Assembly (NCBI RefSeq): GCF_000378425.1 | Contig: NZ_KB899835.1 | Coordinates: forward strand, 1-58,121 | Source of the DNA: Cohnella laeviribosi DSM 21336 | Lineage (GTDB): Bacteria; Bacillota; Bacilli; Paenibacillales; Paenibacillaceae | Direction of reading: 5' to 3' | Length of the DNA stretch: 58,121 nucleotides | Part shown: one piece after another, positions 1 to 10,612 of the stretch | How the letters are laid out: each line of letters opens with the position of its first letter | Numbering within the stretch: position 1 is the first letter of the stretch | The notes under the pieces: generated by a model | Told to the model about the DNA's origin: nothing | Seen by the model: only the letters and a program-made list of their open reading frames with translations | Databases searched by the model: none | Translations under genes and position numbers: made by a program

Positions 1-264
1 GCGCGACTGGAGTCGAACCAAATGATTGGCAGCATGAGTCGCAAGGGCAACTGTTACGACAATGCCTGCATCGAATCTTTCCACAGCGTTCTCAAGAAAG
101 AGCTCATTTACCAAACGAAATTTAACACTCGTAAACAGGCGTATGATGCGATTTACGAGTACATTGAATTGGAGTATAACCGCATCCGTATCCATTCGTC
201 GATCGGTTATCTGACTCCGTATTTGTACGAAAAAAGGTACTATGAGCAACTCCAGGCAGGATAA
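1..264 (+). CDS. IS3-family transposase OrfB, C-terminal part (cut by window edge)
   Basis: The reading frame is open from the first base, so the N-terminus lies outside the window. The visible 87 residues hold the end of the DDE integrase core: the segment [17 protein letters not shown] contains the catalytic glutamate of IS3/IS150-type transposases and is followed by the usual [15 protein letters not shown] block. The protein would catalyse cutting and joining of the IS ends. It ends in a TAA stop 31 bp before the inferred IS terminus, the normal spacing. Whether the element is intact cannot be judged from here. Confidence 0.9.
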   Translation, partial: ARLESNQMIGSMSRKGNCYDNACIESFHSVLKKELIYQTKFNTRKQAYDAIYEYIELEYNRIRIHSSIGYLTPYLYEKRYYEQLQAG

Positions 265-295
265 AAGTTGTGTCCACTTTCTTGACAGTGATCCA
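1..295 (+). mobile_element. Right end of an IS3-family (IS150-like) insertion sequence
   Basis: After the transposase stop comes a terminal-repeat-like sequence containing TGTCCACTTTCTTGACAG and ending CCA near 295. Its complement begins TGGATCACTGTCAAG, which resembles the ends of IS150-group elements and keeps the TG...CA rule. The left end is outside the window, so the element cannot be named and the target duplication cannot be checked. The terminus directly abuts an intergenic repeat (302-428). Confidence 0.65.
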
Positions 296-301
296 AAGCG
301 A

Positions 302-428
302 CTTTGCAATTGCTGTTAAAGCAACTGCAGCGCCGTCTCCCGTTCCGGCGGGCCGGATATAAAACAAATGCTTTTGATGAAATAGAATGAACCCCCGGCC
401 CGCATAACAGGGGGTCGGAGGTTCATTC
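302..428 (-). repeat. Intergenic repeat copy 1: hairpin plus 23-bp motif
   Basis: Read on the minus strand, a hairpin with arms near GAATGAACCTCC is followed by a 23-bp motif (302-324) with the core TAACAGCAA. The same arrangement recurs at 16963-17045 on the plus strand, and the 23-bp motif matches there at 21 of 23 positions. In both places the module lies just downstream of a gene end and points the same way as that gene. Confidence 0.6.
385..428 (-). terminator. Probable terminator of the esterase gene
   Basis: Arms GAATGAACCCCC (385-396) and GGAGGTTCATTC (417-428) pair with one mismatch around a GC-rich loop. On the minus strand the hairpin is followed by a T-rich stretch, about 90 bp beyond the esterase stop codon. 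Confidence 0.5.
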
Positions 429-516
429 GCTTTTATGCGGGTCCGGAGCCGGCTTTTGGGATGTCGCCCTTATGGGGACGCTCCTTTTTCGAATCCCGGG
501 CTTGTTCCGGATCGCC

Positions 517-1263
517 TTACATATGCGCATTCGGACCGATAAACGCCCCCAGCGCCTCCGGCAGCTCCGACTGCCAGAAGCCCCACTTGTGCTCGCCGTC
601 CTTTTCGCGGTAATCGACGTACGCGCCTTTGGCTTCGAGCAGCCGCCGCGCTTCCCGGTTCAGCTCGACAAAATTAAAGGTGCCCATGTCCGTTGCGAAC
701 GCGGTTTCCTGCAGCCCGACCGTCATCCAGACGCTTAATCCTTCCAGCGATGCCTGATCTTCCAATTCCAGCACGGAGCCCGCATAGAAAGCGCCGGACA
801 ACGACAGCACACGGTTGAATAGCTGCGGATACCAAAGCGCAAGCGACAGGCTGACGGCTCCGCCGAGCGAATCGCCGGCCACCACCCGCTGGTCGGGAGC
901 GCGGCGGACGGCGATGTTGTTTTCCACGTAAGGGATCAGCTCCTCGGCAAAAAAACGGATGTACCGCTCGTTGCGCTCGCCGCCCGCCATATATTCGGAA
1001 GTGCGGACCTTTTTGTCCACGTCCACGCCGACGACGACAAACGGCTCCCAGCCTTCGTCGAGAATCATTTTTTGCGCGATGGTGGCGATCCTTCCAAACT
1101 GGAAAAAGTCCTGGCCGTCCTGGCAATAGACGACGGGGTAGCTGAGCGTCTCCTGATAACCGGGGGGCAGATAGATCCGCGTTTCGCGTTTGCCTTCAGG
1201 CAAAATTCGGCTCGGCACCTCGTGCCGGACGATGGTTCGTTTGAACAAATGCGCGTCGTTCAT
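517..1263 (-). CDS. Putative esterase (alpha/beta hydrolase, esterase D/Fes family)
   Basis: A 248-residue cytoplasmic hydrolase of the family that includes enterochelin esterase-like and EsteraseD proteins. The nucleophile elbow GDSLGG sits near residue 128 and a late GEHKWGFW segment supplies the likely catalytic histidine; YCQDGQDFF near residue 45 is typical of the family. The substrate cannot be told from sequence. A start at 1275 would sit almost on the Shine-Dalgarno AAAGG; the ATG at 1263 is correctly spaced from it and is preferred. The gene stands alone, divergent from pdhA, with a hairpin downstream. Confidence 0.8.
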   Translation of the reverse strand: MNDAHLFKRTIVRHEVPSRILPEGKRETRIYLPPGYQETLSYPVVYCQDGQDFFQFGRIATIAQKMILDEGWEPFVVVGVDVDKKVRTSEYMAGGERNERYIRFFAEELIPYVENNIAVRRAPDQRVVAGDSLGGAVSLSLALWYPQLFNRVLSLSGAFYAGSVLELEDQASLEGLSVWMTVGLQETAFATDMGTFNFVELNREARRLLEAKGAYVDYREKDGEHKWGFWQSELPEALGAFIGPNAHM

Positions 1264-1541
1264 GGCGACAGTCATCCTTTCTGCAGCGGCTTTCAGCCGC
1301 GTTCTTCGGGTATGGCCGGTTCGGCGGATGGGAACACCATAGGGAGGGCGTCCTTCGTCGATTCATGAAAATCGGCCGCGGGCAAAGCCGGTTCACCCCG
1401 TTTCCAAGGCAGCCGCAAAAGCTGTAAAACCAACGGTTGCCGCATGTTTGTATCATCCTGTTATACTAATGAAAACAGTCTGTACTACAAACATGGAATA
1501 CATAAAAAACAAGTAGAATCGGGGAACATGGCTTTTTTTCT
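1264..1541. other. Intergenic region between esterase and pdh promoter
   Basis: This divergent gap carries no convincing gene. A TATACT at 1452-1457 could be a weak plus-strand -10 box, and the A-rich part around 1495-1515 may hold the esterase promoter on the other strand. Short open frames here have no ribosome binding site. Confidence 0.4.
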
Positions 1542-1571
1542 TTGACCAAATCACTCTAACAGAGATATAAT
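1542..1571 (+). promoter_or_regulatory. Sigma-A promoter of the pdh operon
   Basis: TTGACC (1542-1547) and TATAAT (1566-1571) are separated by 18 bp, close to the sigma-A consensus. The start of pdhA follows about 50 bp later behind the Shine-Dalgarno GAGGTGA. Confidence 0.7.
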
Positions 1572-1573
1572 AA

Positions 1574-2725
<1,152 letters not shown>

Positions 2726-2754
2726 ATCGTGACGAAGATGGGAGAGTTTGCAAC

Positions 2755-3732
2755 ATGGCTCAAATGACTATGATTGAGGCGATTAAAGACGCGATGCGGG
2801 TCGAGCTGAAGCGCGACCCGAACGTTGTCATCTTCGGCGAGGACGTCGGCCATGTCGGCGGCGTGTTCCGCGCTACGGAAGGCTTGCAGGCGGAATTCGG
2901 CGAACACCGCGTATTCGACACGCCGCTTGCGGAATCCGCCATCGGCGGTCTCGCTGTCGGTCTGGGCATTCAAGGCTTCCGGCCGATTGCGGAAATTCAA
3001 TTCGTCGGCTTCATTTTCGAGGCGCTGGATCAAATGTTCGTCCAAGCGGCGCGGATGCGCTACCGTTCCGGCGGACGCTACAACGCCCCGATCGTATTCC
3101 GCACGCCGTTCGGCGGCGGAGTCAAGGCGGCGGAACTGCACACGGACTCCCTCGAAGGCCTGGCGATTCAAACGCCGGGGATCAAAGTCGTGGTTCCGTC
3201 CAACCCGTACGACGCCAAAGGCTTGCTGATTTCCGCCATCCGCGACAACGACCCGGTCTTTTTCATGGAGCATTTGAACTTGTACCGCGCGTTCCGGGAA
3301 GAAGTGCCGGAAGGCGAATATACGGTGCCGATCGGCAAAGCGAAAGTCGTCCGCGAAGGCAAGGACGTGACGATTATCGCTTACGGCCTGATGGTGCATA
3401 CGGCGCTTAAAGCGGCCGCCGAACTGGAGAAAAACGGCGTCCAGGCGGAGGTTATCGACCTGAGAACGCTGTCGCCGCTCGACATCGACACCATCGTCGA
3501 ATCGATCAAAAAGACGAACCGCGCGATCGTCGTCCAGGAAGCGCAAAAGTCGGCCGGAGCCGCGGCCGAAATCATCGCCCAAATCAACGAGAACGCCATT
3601 CTGCACTTGGAAGCGCCCGTTCTTCGCTGCGCGGGTCCGGATACGGTGTATCCGTTCGTTCAGATCGAAGACGTGTGGCTGCCGACCCCGGCCCGCATCG
3701 TCAAAACGGTCAATCAAGTGCTGGAGTTCTAA
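2755..3732 (+). CDS. pdhB: Pyruvate dehydrogenase E1 component, beta subunit
   Basis: The 325-residue partner of PdhA in the E1 heterotetramer. It shows the transketolase-like pyrimidine-binding domain ([14 protein letters not shown] near residue 27, [12 protein letters not shown] near 61) and a C-terminal transketolase domain ending in the [10 protein letters not shown] region. The length is that of Gram-positive PdhB. The ATG follows a GGGAGAG Shine-Dalgarno. It is co-transcribed with pdhA and pdhC. Confidence 0.97.
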   Translation: MAQMTMIEAIKDAMRVELKRDPNVVIFGEDVGHVGGVFRATEGLQAEFGEHRVFDTPLAESAIGGLAVGLGIQGFRPIAEIQFVGFIFEALDQMFVQAARMRYRSGGRYNAPIVFRTPFGGGVKAAELHTDSLEGLAIQTPGIKVVVPSNPYDAKGLLISAIRDNDPVFFMEHLNLYRAFREEVPEGEYTVPIGKAKVVREGKDVTIIAYGLMVHTALKAAAELEKNGVQAEVIDLRTLSPLDIDTIVESIKKTNRAIVVQEAQKSAGAAAEIIAQINENAILHLEAPVLRCAGPDTVYPFVQIEDVWLPTPARIVKTVNQVLEF

Positions 3733-3753
3733 TCGGACAGGAGGTTTTGCTTC

Positions 3754-5055
3754 GTGGCAAGATTCGAATACAAATTTCCCGAGCTGGGCGAGGGGCTGCA
3801 TGAAGGCGAAATCGTCAAAATGCTGATTTCCCCCGGCCAGACGGTAACCGATGAAGACATCATTATGGAAGTGCAAAACGACAAGGCGATCGTGGAAGTG
3901 CCGTGTCCGGTAAACGGCAAAGTGCTTGAAGTGCTGGCCAAAGACGGACAAGTTATGCACGTCGGCGAAGTCGTCGCCATCATCGAGGCGGAAGGCGATC
4001 TGCCGGCCGACGCGGTATCGGCTCCGGACGGCAACGCGGCGACGGGCGGCGCCGACACGCAAGGCCAGCCCGCGCAAGCGCCCGCTGCCGAAGCCGCTCC
4101 GGCACCCGCGGCGGCTCAAGCTCCGGCAGCCGAGGCGAACAAGCTCGTGCTGGCCACGCCGAGCGTCCGCAAGCTGGCGCGCGAGAAGGGCATCAACATC
4201 GCCGAAGTAACCGGCACCGGCAAGAACGGCCGCATCACCCGCGAAGACGTCCTGAACTTCGGCGGAGCGGCTCCGGCGGCAGCTCAAGCGGCCGAGTCTG
4301 CAACTCCTGCGGCGGCTCAAGCACCGGCAGCGAAAGCCGTCCAAGCCGGTCCGGGCGTCGAAGAGCGCGTTCCGTTCAAAGGCATCCGCAAGGCGATCGC
4401 AAACGCCATGGTCAAGTCCGTTTATACCGCGCCGCACGTGACGATCATGGACGAAGTCGACGTCACGGCGCTTGTCGCGCTGCGCAACCGTTCCAAGGCG
4501 ATCGCCGAGAAGAAAGGCGTCAAGCTGACGTACCTGCCGTTTATCGTCAAGGCGCTCGTTGCCGCTTGCCGCGAATTCCCGGCGCTCAATGCGACGATCG
4601 ACGAAGCGGCCAACGAAATCGTGTACAAGAAATATTACAATGTCGGCATCGCAACCGACACCGACAACGGCCTGCTCGTTCCGGTCGTGTTCGACGCCGA
4701 CCGCAAAAACATCTGGACGATCGCGAACGAAATCCGCGACCTCGCCGCGCGCGGCCGCGAAGGCAAACTCGCTCCGAACGAGCTTAAAGGCAGCACCATT
4801 ACGATTACGAATATCGGTTCCGCCGGCGGCATGTTCTTCACTCCGGTCATCAACTTCCCGGAAGTGGCCATCCTCGGCACCGGCCGTATTTCCGAAAAAC
4901 CGGTCATCAAGAACGGCGAAATCGTCGCCGCTTCCGTCATGGCTCTGTCGCTCAGCTTCGACCACCGGATCATCGACGGCGCAACCGCGCAAAATTTCAT
5001 GAACTACATCAAGCAGCTGCTGGCCGATCCCGAGCTGCTCGTAATGGAGGTATAA
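3754..5055 (+). CDS. pdhC: Pyruvate dehydrogenase E2, dihydrolipoamide acetyltransferase
   Basis: Core of the complex: it carries the lipoyl arm and transfers the acetyl group to CoA. Domain order over 433 residues is one lipoyl domain (lysine in NDKAIVEV near residue 43), an Ala/Pro-rich linker, a peripheral-subunit-binding domain ([13 protein letters not shown] near 130), a second Ala-rich linker, and the catalytic domain ending in the DHRIIDG motif near residue 405. There is only one lipoyl domain, usual for Gram-positives. It starts with GTG after ACAGGAGG. pdhD begins 4 bp after the stop. Confidence 0.97.
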   Translation: MARFEYKFPELGEGLHEGEIVKMLISPGQTVTDEDIIMEVQNDKAIVEVPCPVNGKVLEVLAKDGQVMHVGEVVAIIEAEGDLPADAVSAPDGNAATGGADTQGQPAQAPAAEAAPAPAAAQAPAAEANKLVLATPSVRKLAREKGINIAEVTGTGKNGRITREDVLNFGGAAPAAAQAAESATPAAAQAPAAKAVQAGPGVEERVPFKGIRKAIANAMVKSVYTAPHVTIMDEVDVTALVALRNRSKAIAEKKGVKLTYLPFIVKALVAACREFPALNATIDEAANEIVYKKYYNVGIATDTDNGLLVPVVFDADRKNIWTIANEIRDLAARGREGKLAPNELKGSTITITNIGSAGGMFFTPVINFPEVAILGTGRISEKPVIKNGEIVAASVMALSLSFDHRIIDGATAQNFMNYIKQLLADPELLVMEV

Positions 5056-5058
5056 ACC

Positions 5059-6480
5059 ATGGTAGTAGGAGACGCTTCAATCGATATCGATCTGCTTGTC
5101 ATCGGCGCAGGACCCGGCGGCTATGTGGCCGCGATTCGCGCCGCGCAGTTGGGTCAGCAGGTCATGATCGCCGACAAGGCGAAATGGGGCGGCGTATGTT
5201 TGAACGTCGGCTGTATCCCCTCCAAGGCGCTGATCAACGCCGCGCATCATTATGAGGAAATGCTGCACGCCGACAAATACGGCCTGTCCGCCGGCAACGT
5301 GACGGTCGACTTCGCCAAGGTTCAAGAATACAAAAACTCCGTCGTAAACAAGATGACCAGCGGCGTCGAAATGCTGCTTAAAGCGAACAAGGTTCAAATG
5401 TTCAACGGCGAAGTCATGTTCATCAGCGAAAACGAAGCCCGCCTGTTCAACGATCAGGAAGCTCCGCGCTACCGGTTCAAAAACTGCATCATCGCCACCG
5501 GCTCCCGCCCGATCGAGCTCAAGGCGTTCCCGTTCGGCGGACGGATTCTGTCCTCGACGGAAGCCCTGTCGCTGCAGGAAGTGCCGAAGAGCCTGGTCGT
5601 CATCGGCGGCGGCTACATTGGCGTCGAGCTCGGCCAAATGTACGCGAAGTTCGGCACGAAGGTGACGATCCTCGAAGGCGCGGATACGATCCTGCCCGGC
5701 TTCGACAAGGACATGAGCCAACTGGTCGTCAAGAAGCTGAAGAAAAACAACGTCGAAATCGTCAACGGCGCGCTGGCCAAGAGCGCCGAGCAAACCGACA
5801 AGGACATTACCGTCACGTACGAAGTGGGCGGGGAGACGAAGACGGTTACGGCGGAATATCTGCTCGTGACGGTCGGACGCCGTCCGAACACCGACGGCGA
5901 GCTCGGACTCGACCTGATCAACGTCAAGGTCAACGAGCGCGGCCTGATCGAAGTCGACGAGCAATGCCGCACGAATATCCCGCACATCTACGCGATCGGC
6001 GACATCGTGCCCGGCCCTGCGCTGGCGCATAAAGCTTCCTACGAAGCGAAGGTCGCGGCCGAAGCGATCGCGGGACTGCCGTCCAAAGTCGACTACAAGT
6101 GCATTCCCGCCGTCGCGTTCTCCGATCCGGAATGCGCAAGCGTCGGCTACACGGAGAAGGAAGCGAAGGAGAAAGGCCTGAACGTCAAGTCGAGCAAGTT
6201 CCCGTTCGGGGGCAACGGACGCGCGGTGACGCTCGACGGCGCGGACGGCTTCATGAAGATCATCTCCGATGCCGATACGGGGCTTGTCCTCGGTGCCCAA
6301 ATCGCCGGCGTCGAAGCGTCGAACATCATTGCCGAGCTCGGCCTCGCCATCGAGATGGGCGCTACGGTCGAGGATATCGCGCTGACGATTCACGCGCATC
6401 CGACGCTCGGAGAAATTACGATGGATACGGCGGAGCTCGCGCTCGGACATCCGATCCACACGATCGCTCCCCGCAAATAA
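5059..6480 (+). CDS. pdhD: Dihydrolipoamide dehydrogenase (E3)
   Basis: FAD-dependent oxidoreductase that reoxidises the lipoyl groups of E2 with NAD. The 473 residues hold the FAD-binding [10 protein letters not shown] motif near residue 15, the redox-active disulfide in [14 protein letters not shown], the NAD-binding [10 protein letters not shown] and the C-terminal dimer motif HAHPTLGE with the catalytic His-Glu pair. The Shine-Dalgarno GGAGG lies inside the end of pdhC. It is the last gene of the operon, followed by a strong terminator. Confidence 0.97.
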   Translation: MVVGDASIDIDLLVIGAGPGGYVAAIRAAQLGQQVMIADKAKWGGVCLNVGCIPSKALINAAHHYEEMLHADKYGLSAGNVTVDFAKVQEYKNSVVNKMTSGVEMLLKANKVQMFNGEVMFISENEARLFNDQEAPRYRFKNCIIATGSRPIELKAFPFGGRILSSTEALSLQEVPKSLVVIGGGYIGVELGQMYAKFGTKVTILEGADTILPGFDKDMSQLVVKKLKKNNVEIVNGALAKSAEQTDKDITVTYEVGGETKTVTAEYLLVTVGRRPNTDGELGLDLINVKVNERGLIEVDEQCRTNIPHIYAIGDIVPGPALAHKASYEAKVAAEAIAGLPSKVDYKCIPAVAFSDPECASVGYTEKEAKEKGLNVKSSKFPFGGNGRAVTLDGADGFMKIISDADTGLVLGAQIAGVEASNIIAELGLAIEMGATVEDIALTIHAHPTLGEITMDTAELALGHPIHTIAPRK

Positions 6481-6493
6481 TCGCCCATGCTTC

Positions 6494-6529
6494 AAAACCG
6501 CCCGAATTCCGCTACGGTAGGGCGGTTTT
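6494..6529 (+). terminator. Terminator of pdhABCD
   Basis: The perfect 10-bp arms AAAACCGCCC (6494-6503) and GGGCGGTTTT (6520-6529) run into a T tract. The A-rich left arm would also allow it to work on the other strand. Confidence 0.85.
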
Positions 6530-6561
6530 TCTATAACCGGCATTTCGAAGGAGGGATTTGA

Positions 6562-7065
6562 ATGGCGCTTCCAGCCAAAAAAATGAGCATGTCCCGTTCC
6601 ATCAAGACGAGGCTTGTGTTTCCAGGAGATACGAATTACCACGGCACGATGTTCGGCGGTTCGCTGATGCAGGACATCGACGAGATTTGCGTCATCGCCG
6701 CGATGCGGCATTGCGGCCGCAGGGTCGTTACGGCTTCGACGGACAGCCTCGACTTTATGTCTCCCGTCCGGATGGGCGAAGCAATCGAACTGGAGGCGTT
6801 CGTCACCTGGACGCACCGCACCTCGATGGAGCTGTACTGTGTCGTCAGGGCCGAAAATCTGGAGACCGGCGAGCGGCGCGTAACCGTGACCGCCTTCAGC
6901 ACGTTCGTCGCGGTGGACGAAGAAGGGCGTCCGGTTCCGGTGCCGGAAGTCATCCCCGAAACGGAAGAGGAGCGCAAGCTGTTCGAGAGCGCGCCGGAGC
7001 GCTACGAGGCCCGGAAAAAACGGCGGCAGCTTCGTTATTCGTCGACAGAAGACCGCAATAAATGA
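6562..7065 (+). CDS. Acyl-CoA thioesterase, hotdog-fold (YkhA/BFIT type)
   Basis: A 167-residue single-hotdog-domain acyl-CoA hydrolase. The NYHGTMFGGSLMQDIDE segment near residue 26 carries the family's active-site region, and the VTASTDSLDFMSPVRMGE block is typical of the YciA/YkhA/BFIT group that hydrolyses acyl-CoAs of varied chain length. The C-terminus is charged. The ATG follows AAGGAGGG. It sits between the pdh terminator and thyA, with a 39-bp gap to the likely thyA start, so it may share transcripts with thyA-dfrA. Confidence 0.88.
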   Translation: MALPAKKMSMSRSIKTRLVFPGDTNYHGTMFGGSLMQDIDEICVIAAMRHCGRRVVTASTDSLDFMSPVRMGEAIELEAFVTWTHRTSMELYCVVRAENLETGERRVTVTAFSTFVAVDEEGRPVPVPEVIPETEEERKLFESAPERYEARKKRRQLRYSSTEDRNK

Positions 7066-7104
7066 TACAATGAACGATAAAAGACGATAAAAGGTGTGTT
7101 CGGT

Positions 7105-7899
7105 TTGCGCAATTATTTGGATTTGCTGCAGGATATTCTCGATCACGGGGTGAAGAAGGAAGACCGGACGGGAACGGGGACGATCAGCGTATTCGGCCGG
7201 CAGCTCCGTTTCGATCTGTCCGAAGGGTTTCCGCTGGTGACGACCAAGCGTCTTCATCTGAAGTCGATCGTTCACGAGCTGCTCTGGTTTTTGAGCGGAG
7301 ATACGAATATTCGCTATTTGAAGGAAAACGGCGTGTCGATCTGGGACGAATGGGCGGACGAGAACGGCGATCTCGGGCCGGTATACGGCTCGCAATGGCG
7401 CGCCTGGGAGGCGCCGGACGGACGGCGCATCGACCAGATTGCGGCCGTGATCGAAGCGATTAAGCGCAATCCGGATTCCCGCCGCCATATCGTAAGCGCC
7501 TGGAACGCGGCGGAGATCGACCGGATGAAGCTGCCGCCTTGCCATTTCGCGTTTCAATTTTACGTCGCGGGCGGCAAGCTTTCGTGCATGTTTACGATGC
7601 GTTCCGTCGATACCTTCCTCGGGCTGCCTTTCAACATCGCGTCGTACGCGCTGCTTACGCACATGGTTGCGCAGCAGTGCGATCTCGAAGCGGGCGAATT
7701 AATCTGGTCGGGCGGCGACGTTCATATTTACAGCAACCATCTGGAGCAGGTGAAGCTGCAGCTCAGCCGCGAGCCGTTCCCGCTGCCGAAGCTGGTGATC
7801 AAACGCAAGCCCGACAGCATTTTCGATTATACGTTCGAAGATTTCGAGTTTGTCGGTTACCAGCATCATCCCGCCATCAAGGCGCCTGTCGCCGTTTAG
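7105..7899 (+). CDS. thyA: Thymidylate synthase
   Basis: Converts dUMP to dTMP using methylenetetrahydrofolate. From the TTG at 7105 the product has 264 residues, the length of E. coli ThyA, and begins at the expected position ([11 protein letters not shown]). A GTG at 7096 overlaps the Shine-Dalgarno AAGGTG, so the TTG is preferred. Motifs: [34 protein letters not shown], the catalytic cysteine in [10 protein letters not shown], and [10 protein letters not shown]. dfrA follows, the usual folate pairing: DHFR regenerates the tetrahydrofolate that ThyA oxidises. Confidence 0.97.
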   Translation: MRNYLDLLQDILDHGVKKEDRTGTGTISVFGRQLRFDLSEGFPLVTTKRLHLKSIVHELLWFLSGDTNIRYLKENGVSIWDEWADENGDLGPVYGSQWRAWEAPDGRRIDQIAAVIEAIKRNPDSRRHIVSAWNAAEIDRMKLPPCHFAFQFYVAGGKLSCMFTMRSVDTFLGLPFNIASYALLTHMVAQQCDLEAGELIWSGGDVHIYSNHLEQVKLQLSREPFPLPKLVIKRKPDSIFDYTFEDFEFVGYQHHPAIKAPVAV

Positions 7900-7947
7900 G
7901 CGGTTTATGGTATGATAGAACTATTGCAAATGCAAGGAGGCGCGCGG

Positions 7948-8457
7948 ATGCCGATCACGATGATTGCCGCCGTGGCCCGCAACGGCGTCATCGGCGCCGA
8001 CAACAATTTGCCGTGGCGCCTGCCCGCAGACATGGCTTTTTTTAAAGCGCAGACGATGGGCAAGCCCGTACTGATGGGCAGCAAGACGTTTCGGTCGCTG
8101 AAGCGGCCGCTTGCCGGACGAACGAATGTCATTCTGTCCAGGTCGATGACGGAGGCGCCTCCGGGGTGCGTGCTGGTCCGGTCGATCGCGGAAGCGCTGG
8201 AACGTTACCGGGATCAGCCTTTGATGGTGATCGGGGGAGCGGACGTTTACAGGCAGATGCTGCCTTACGCCGACCGTCTGCTTCTGACCGAGGTGGAGGC
8301 CGAGGTCGAAGGGGACGCGTTTTTCCCCGAATTCGACCGGCGCAAGTGGCGTCTTATTTCCCGCACGCCGGTTGCTCCCGACGAAAAGCACGCGTTTGCG
8401 TTCGCGTTTTGCGAATACGAGCGCGCCGATTCGCGGGAAGGCGCTAAGGAAGAATAG
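7948..8457 (+). CDS. dfrA: Dihydrofolate reductase
   Basis: NADPH-dependent reduction of dihydrofolate to tetrahydrofolate. From ATG 7948, 7 bp after AAGGAGG, the product has 169 residues. It shows the canonical N-terminus ITMIAAVARNGVIGADNNLPW, the ..MGSKTFRSL.. helix and the GGADVYRQMLPYADRL segment. An in-frame ATG at 7912 has no ribosome binding site. Likely translated from a thyA-dfrA transcript. Confidence 0.96.
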   Translation: MPITMIAAVARNGVIGADNNLPWRLPADMAFFKAQTMGKPVLMGSKTFRSLKRPLAGRTNVILSRSMTEAPPGCVLVRSIAEALERYRDQPLMVIGGADVYRQMLPYADRLLLTEVEAEVEGDAFFPEFDRRKWRLISRTPVAPDEKHAFAFAFCEYERADSREGAKEE

Positions 8458-8480
8458 TGCAAACTATTGAGAGGATAGTC

Positions 8481-8500
8481 CATTCTGGCCTGCCGGAATG
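8481..8500 (+). terminator. Possible weak terminator after dfrA
   Basis: CATTCTGG and CCGGAATG form an 8-bp stem (one G-T pair) with a 4-base loop, followed by TTTGAT. The T tract is short, so termination would be partial. Confidence 0.4.
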
Positions 8501-8568
8501 TTTGATACGATTTTCTATCATTAAGGCAACTTGCATATGCGACATATCGATAGATGGAGGAAAAGAAG

Positions 8569-10059
8569 ATGTCGACGCCTACGGGATTTATGGAATATAA
8601 ACGTGAGCTTCCGGGCGATCGCGATCCGTTGGAGCGCATCAAGGACTGGAACGAATTCCATCAGATGCTCTCCGAAGAGCAGCTTCGTACCCAGGGTGCC
8701 CGCTGTATGGACTGCGGAACCCCGTACTGCCATACCGGAATGGAACTGGCCGGCAGCGCTTCGGGATGCCCCATCAACAACTTGATTCCGGAATGGAACA
8801 ATCTCGTTTACCGGGGGCTGTGGAAGGAAGCCTATGAGCGCTTGTCGAAAACGAACAACTTCCCCGAGTTTACGGGACGCGTCTGCCCGGCTCCCTGCGA
8901 AGGCTCCTGTACGGTCGGCCTGATCGGCGAACCGGTTACGATCAAGACGATCGAGCAGGCGATCATCGACCGCGCCTTCGAGGAAGGCTGGGTCGTACCG
9001 CAGCCGCCCAAAACGCGCACCGGGAAAAAGGTAGCCATCGTCGGCTCAGGTCCTGCAGGCCTGGCTGCCGCCGCGCAGCTTAACAAAGCGGGCCACACCG
9101 TTACCGTCTACGAACGGGCGGACCGGATCGGCGGCCTTCTGACCTACGGCATTCCGACGATGAAGCTGGAAAAGCACATCGTTCAGCGCCGCGTCGATCT
9201 GCTGGCGGCGGAAGGCGTCAACTTCGTGACCAACACGGAGATCGGCAAGGATATTCCCGCGAAGAAGCTGGTGGAAGAATACGACGCGGTTGTGCTGTGC
9301 GGCGGCGCAACCAAAGCGCGCGGCCTCGGCGATATCGAAGGCGCGACGCTGAAGGGCATCTACCCGGCAATGGAATACCTGAATTCGACGATCAAGAGCT
9401 ATCTCGATACCGGGCTGGCTGAAGGCACTTATATTTCCGCCAAAGATAAACATGTCATCGTCATCGGCGGCGGCGACACCGGAACGGACTGCGTGGCCAC
9501 CGCGCTGCGCCACCAATGCGCGAGCGTAACCCAATTCGGCACGCATCCGAAGGCGCCGCTTACCCGCGATCCGGTAAACAATCCTTGGCCGCAATTCCCG
9601 AATGTCTATACGCTGGACTACGCGCACGAAGAGGCAAAGGCGCTGTTCGGCGAAGACCCGCGGGCTTTCTCGGTGCTGACGAAGAAATTTGTGGGCGACG
9701 AGAACGGCAACGTCAAGGAACTTCATACGGTTCAAATCCGCCGTTACGTAGACGAGCAAGGGCGCAAAATTTACGAAGAAATTCCGGGAACCGAGAAAGT
9801 CTGGCGCGCCGATCTCGTCCTCGTGGCGGTAGGATTCGAAGGTCCGGAGCGTACGATTATCGACGAGCTGAACCTGGAAACCGATCGCCGCTCGAATGTG
9901 AAGGCGGCTTACGGCAAATACAGAACCAACGTCGACAAAGTGTTCGCCGCCGGCGACATGCGCCGCGGACAAAGCCTCGTCGTATGGGCGATCAACGAAG
10001 GACGCGAGGCTGCCCGCGAAGTCGACAAATACCTGATGGGCTCGACGCTGCTTCCGTAA
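8569..10059 (+). CDS. gltD: Glutamate synthase, small (NADPH) subunit
   Basis: FAD- and Fe-S-dependent beta subunit that feeds NADPH electrons to the large GOGAT subunit. The 496 residues contain the two N-terminal cysteine clusters ([12 protein letters not shown] near residue 43 and CPAPCEGSC near 107), an FAD-binding [13 protein letters not shown] and a second nucleotide site [12 protein letters not shown] 8569, 8 bp after TGGAGG, is preferred to ATG 8554. No gltA/gltB large subunit is adjacent, so the partner must be encoded elsewhere. A hairpin ends the unit. Confidence 0.95.
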   Translation: MSTPTGFMEYKRELPGDRDPLERIKDWNEFHQMLSEEQLRTQGARCMDCGTPYCHTGMELAGSASGCPINNLIPEWNNLVYRGLWKEAYERLSKTNNFPEFTGRVCPAPCEGSCTVGLIGEPVTIKTIEQAIIDRAFEEGWVVPQPPKTRTGKKVAIVGSGPAGLAAAAQLNKAGHTVTVYERADRIGGLLTYGIPTMKLEKHIVQRRVDLLAAEGVNFVTNTEIGKDIPAKKLVEEYDAVVLCGGATKARGLGDIEGATLKGIYPAMEYLNSTIKSYLDTGLAEGTYISAKDKHVIVIGGGDTGTDCVATALRHQCASVTQFGTHPKAPLTRDPVNNPWPQFPNVYTLDYAHEEAKALFGEDPRAFSVLTKKFVGDENGNVKELHTVQIRRYVDEQGRKIYEEIPGTEKVWRADLVLVAVGFEGPERTIIDELNLETDRRSNVKAAYGKYRTNVDKVFAAGDMRRGQSLVVWAINEGREAAREVDKYLMGSTLLP

Positions 10060-10095
10060 GACGGCCGAAGAGCGATACGTGAAACGCCGGGAGTG

Positions 10096-10142
10096 AAGGG
10101 GTTGTTCCGGAGGGCAGACGATGCTCCGGATACAGCCCCTTT
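10096..10142 (+). terminator. Terminator of gltD
   Basis: A long hairpin pairs AAGGGGTTGTTCCGGAG with CTCCGGATACAGCCCCTT over about 16 pairs with one bulge, and is followed by TATTGCGATTT. The T tract is interrupted, but the stem is strong. Confidence 0.6.
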
Positions 10143-10202
10143 ATTGCGATTTCGGGGCGGGATAGAGAGCAGAAAAATAGGAATCTAGGGGGTGTGCCTG
10201 AA

Positions 10203-10520
10203 TTGATCCGTTACGGGGATGACAAGGTGCATGAACTGCGTTTTGTTTCGTTTTCGCCGACGATCGAGCGCCGGGACGACATGTGGGTGGACATCGACCT
10301 GCGTTTCGAACTGTCGGAGGATTCCTTCGTTCCGGCCGACCTGATCGATTTGACGGCGCTGGTGATTTGCACGCATGCGGGCGATCCGGTGCAGATCGTT
10401 CCGCAGGACGAAGGGACCGACTGCGAGTACCAATTCACGGCGGGCGAAAAGGAGCAGATCGAAGCGTTTATACGCAGCGAACCGGTACAGCGGGCGATCG
10501 CGGAAGCCGTTTCGGATTGA
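10203..10520 (+). CDS. Hypothetical protein, acidic, about 105 residues
   Basis: No family recognised. The product is acidic and soluble, with alternating beta-like hydrophobics (HELRFVSFSP, WVDIDLRFEL, LTALVICTHA) and a C-terminal helix, and no membrane segment. The TTG at 10203 is well spaced from the purine run GGGGG (10188-10192); a GTG at 10194 would overlap it. The gene stands between gltD and a putative membrane protein and may share a promoter with the latter. That it is a real gene is supported by its frame bias and start site only. Confidence 0.6.
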   Translation: MIRYGDDKVHELRFVSFSPTIERRDDMWVDIDLRFELSEDSFVPADLIDLTALVICTHAGDPVQIVPQDEGTDCEYQFTAGEKEQIEAFIRSEPVQRAIAEAVSD

Positions 10521-10612
10521 ACTTCGGCTTGGCGATGAAGCCGCTTTCTCCGATCCTTTCCTGTGTGCTACACTTAAATGCGGAGAGAAGAACGGGCGAG
10601 GAGGATCAATAG

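Noticed and set aside
1196..1456. Minus-strand frame in the gap before pdhA
   Set aside because: It overlaps the start of the esterase gene, has no ribosome binding site and no protein-like composition.
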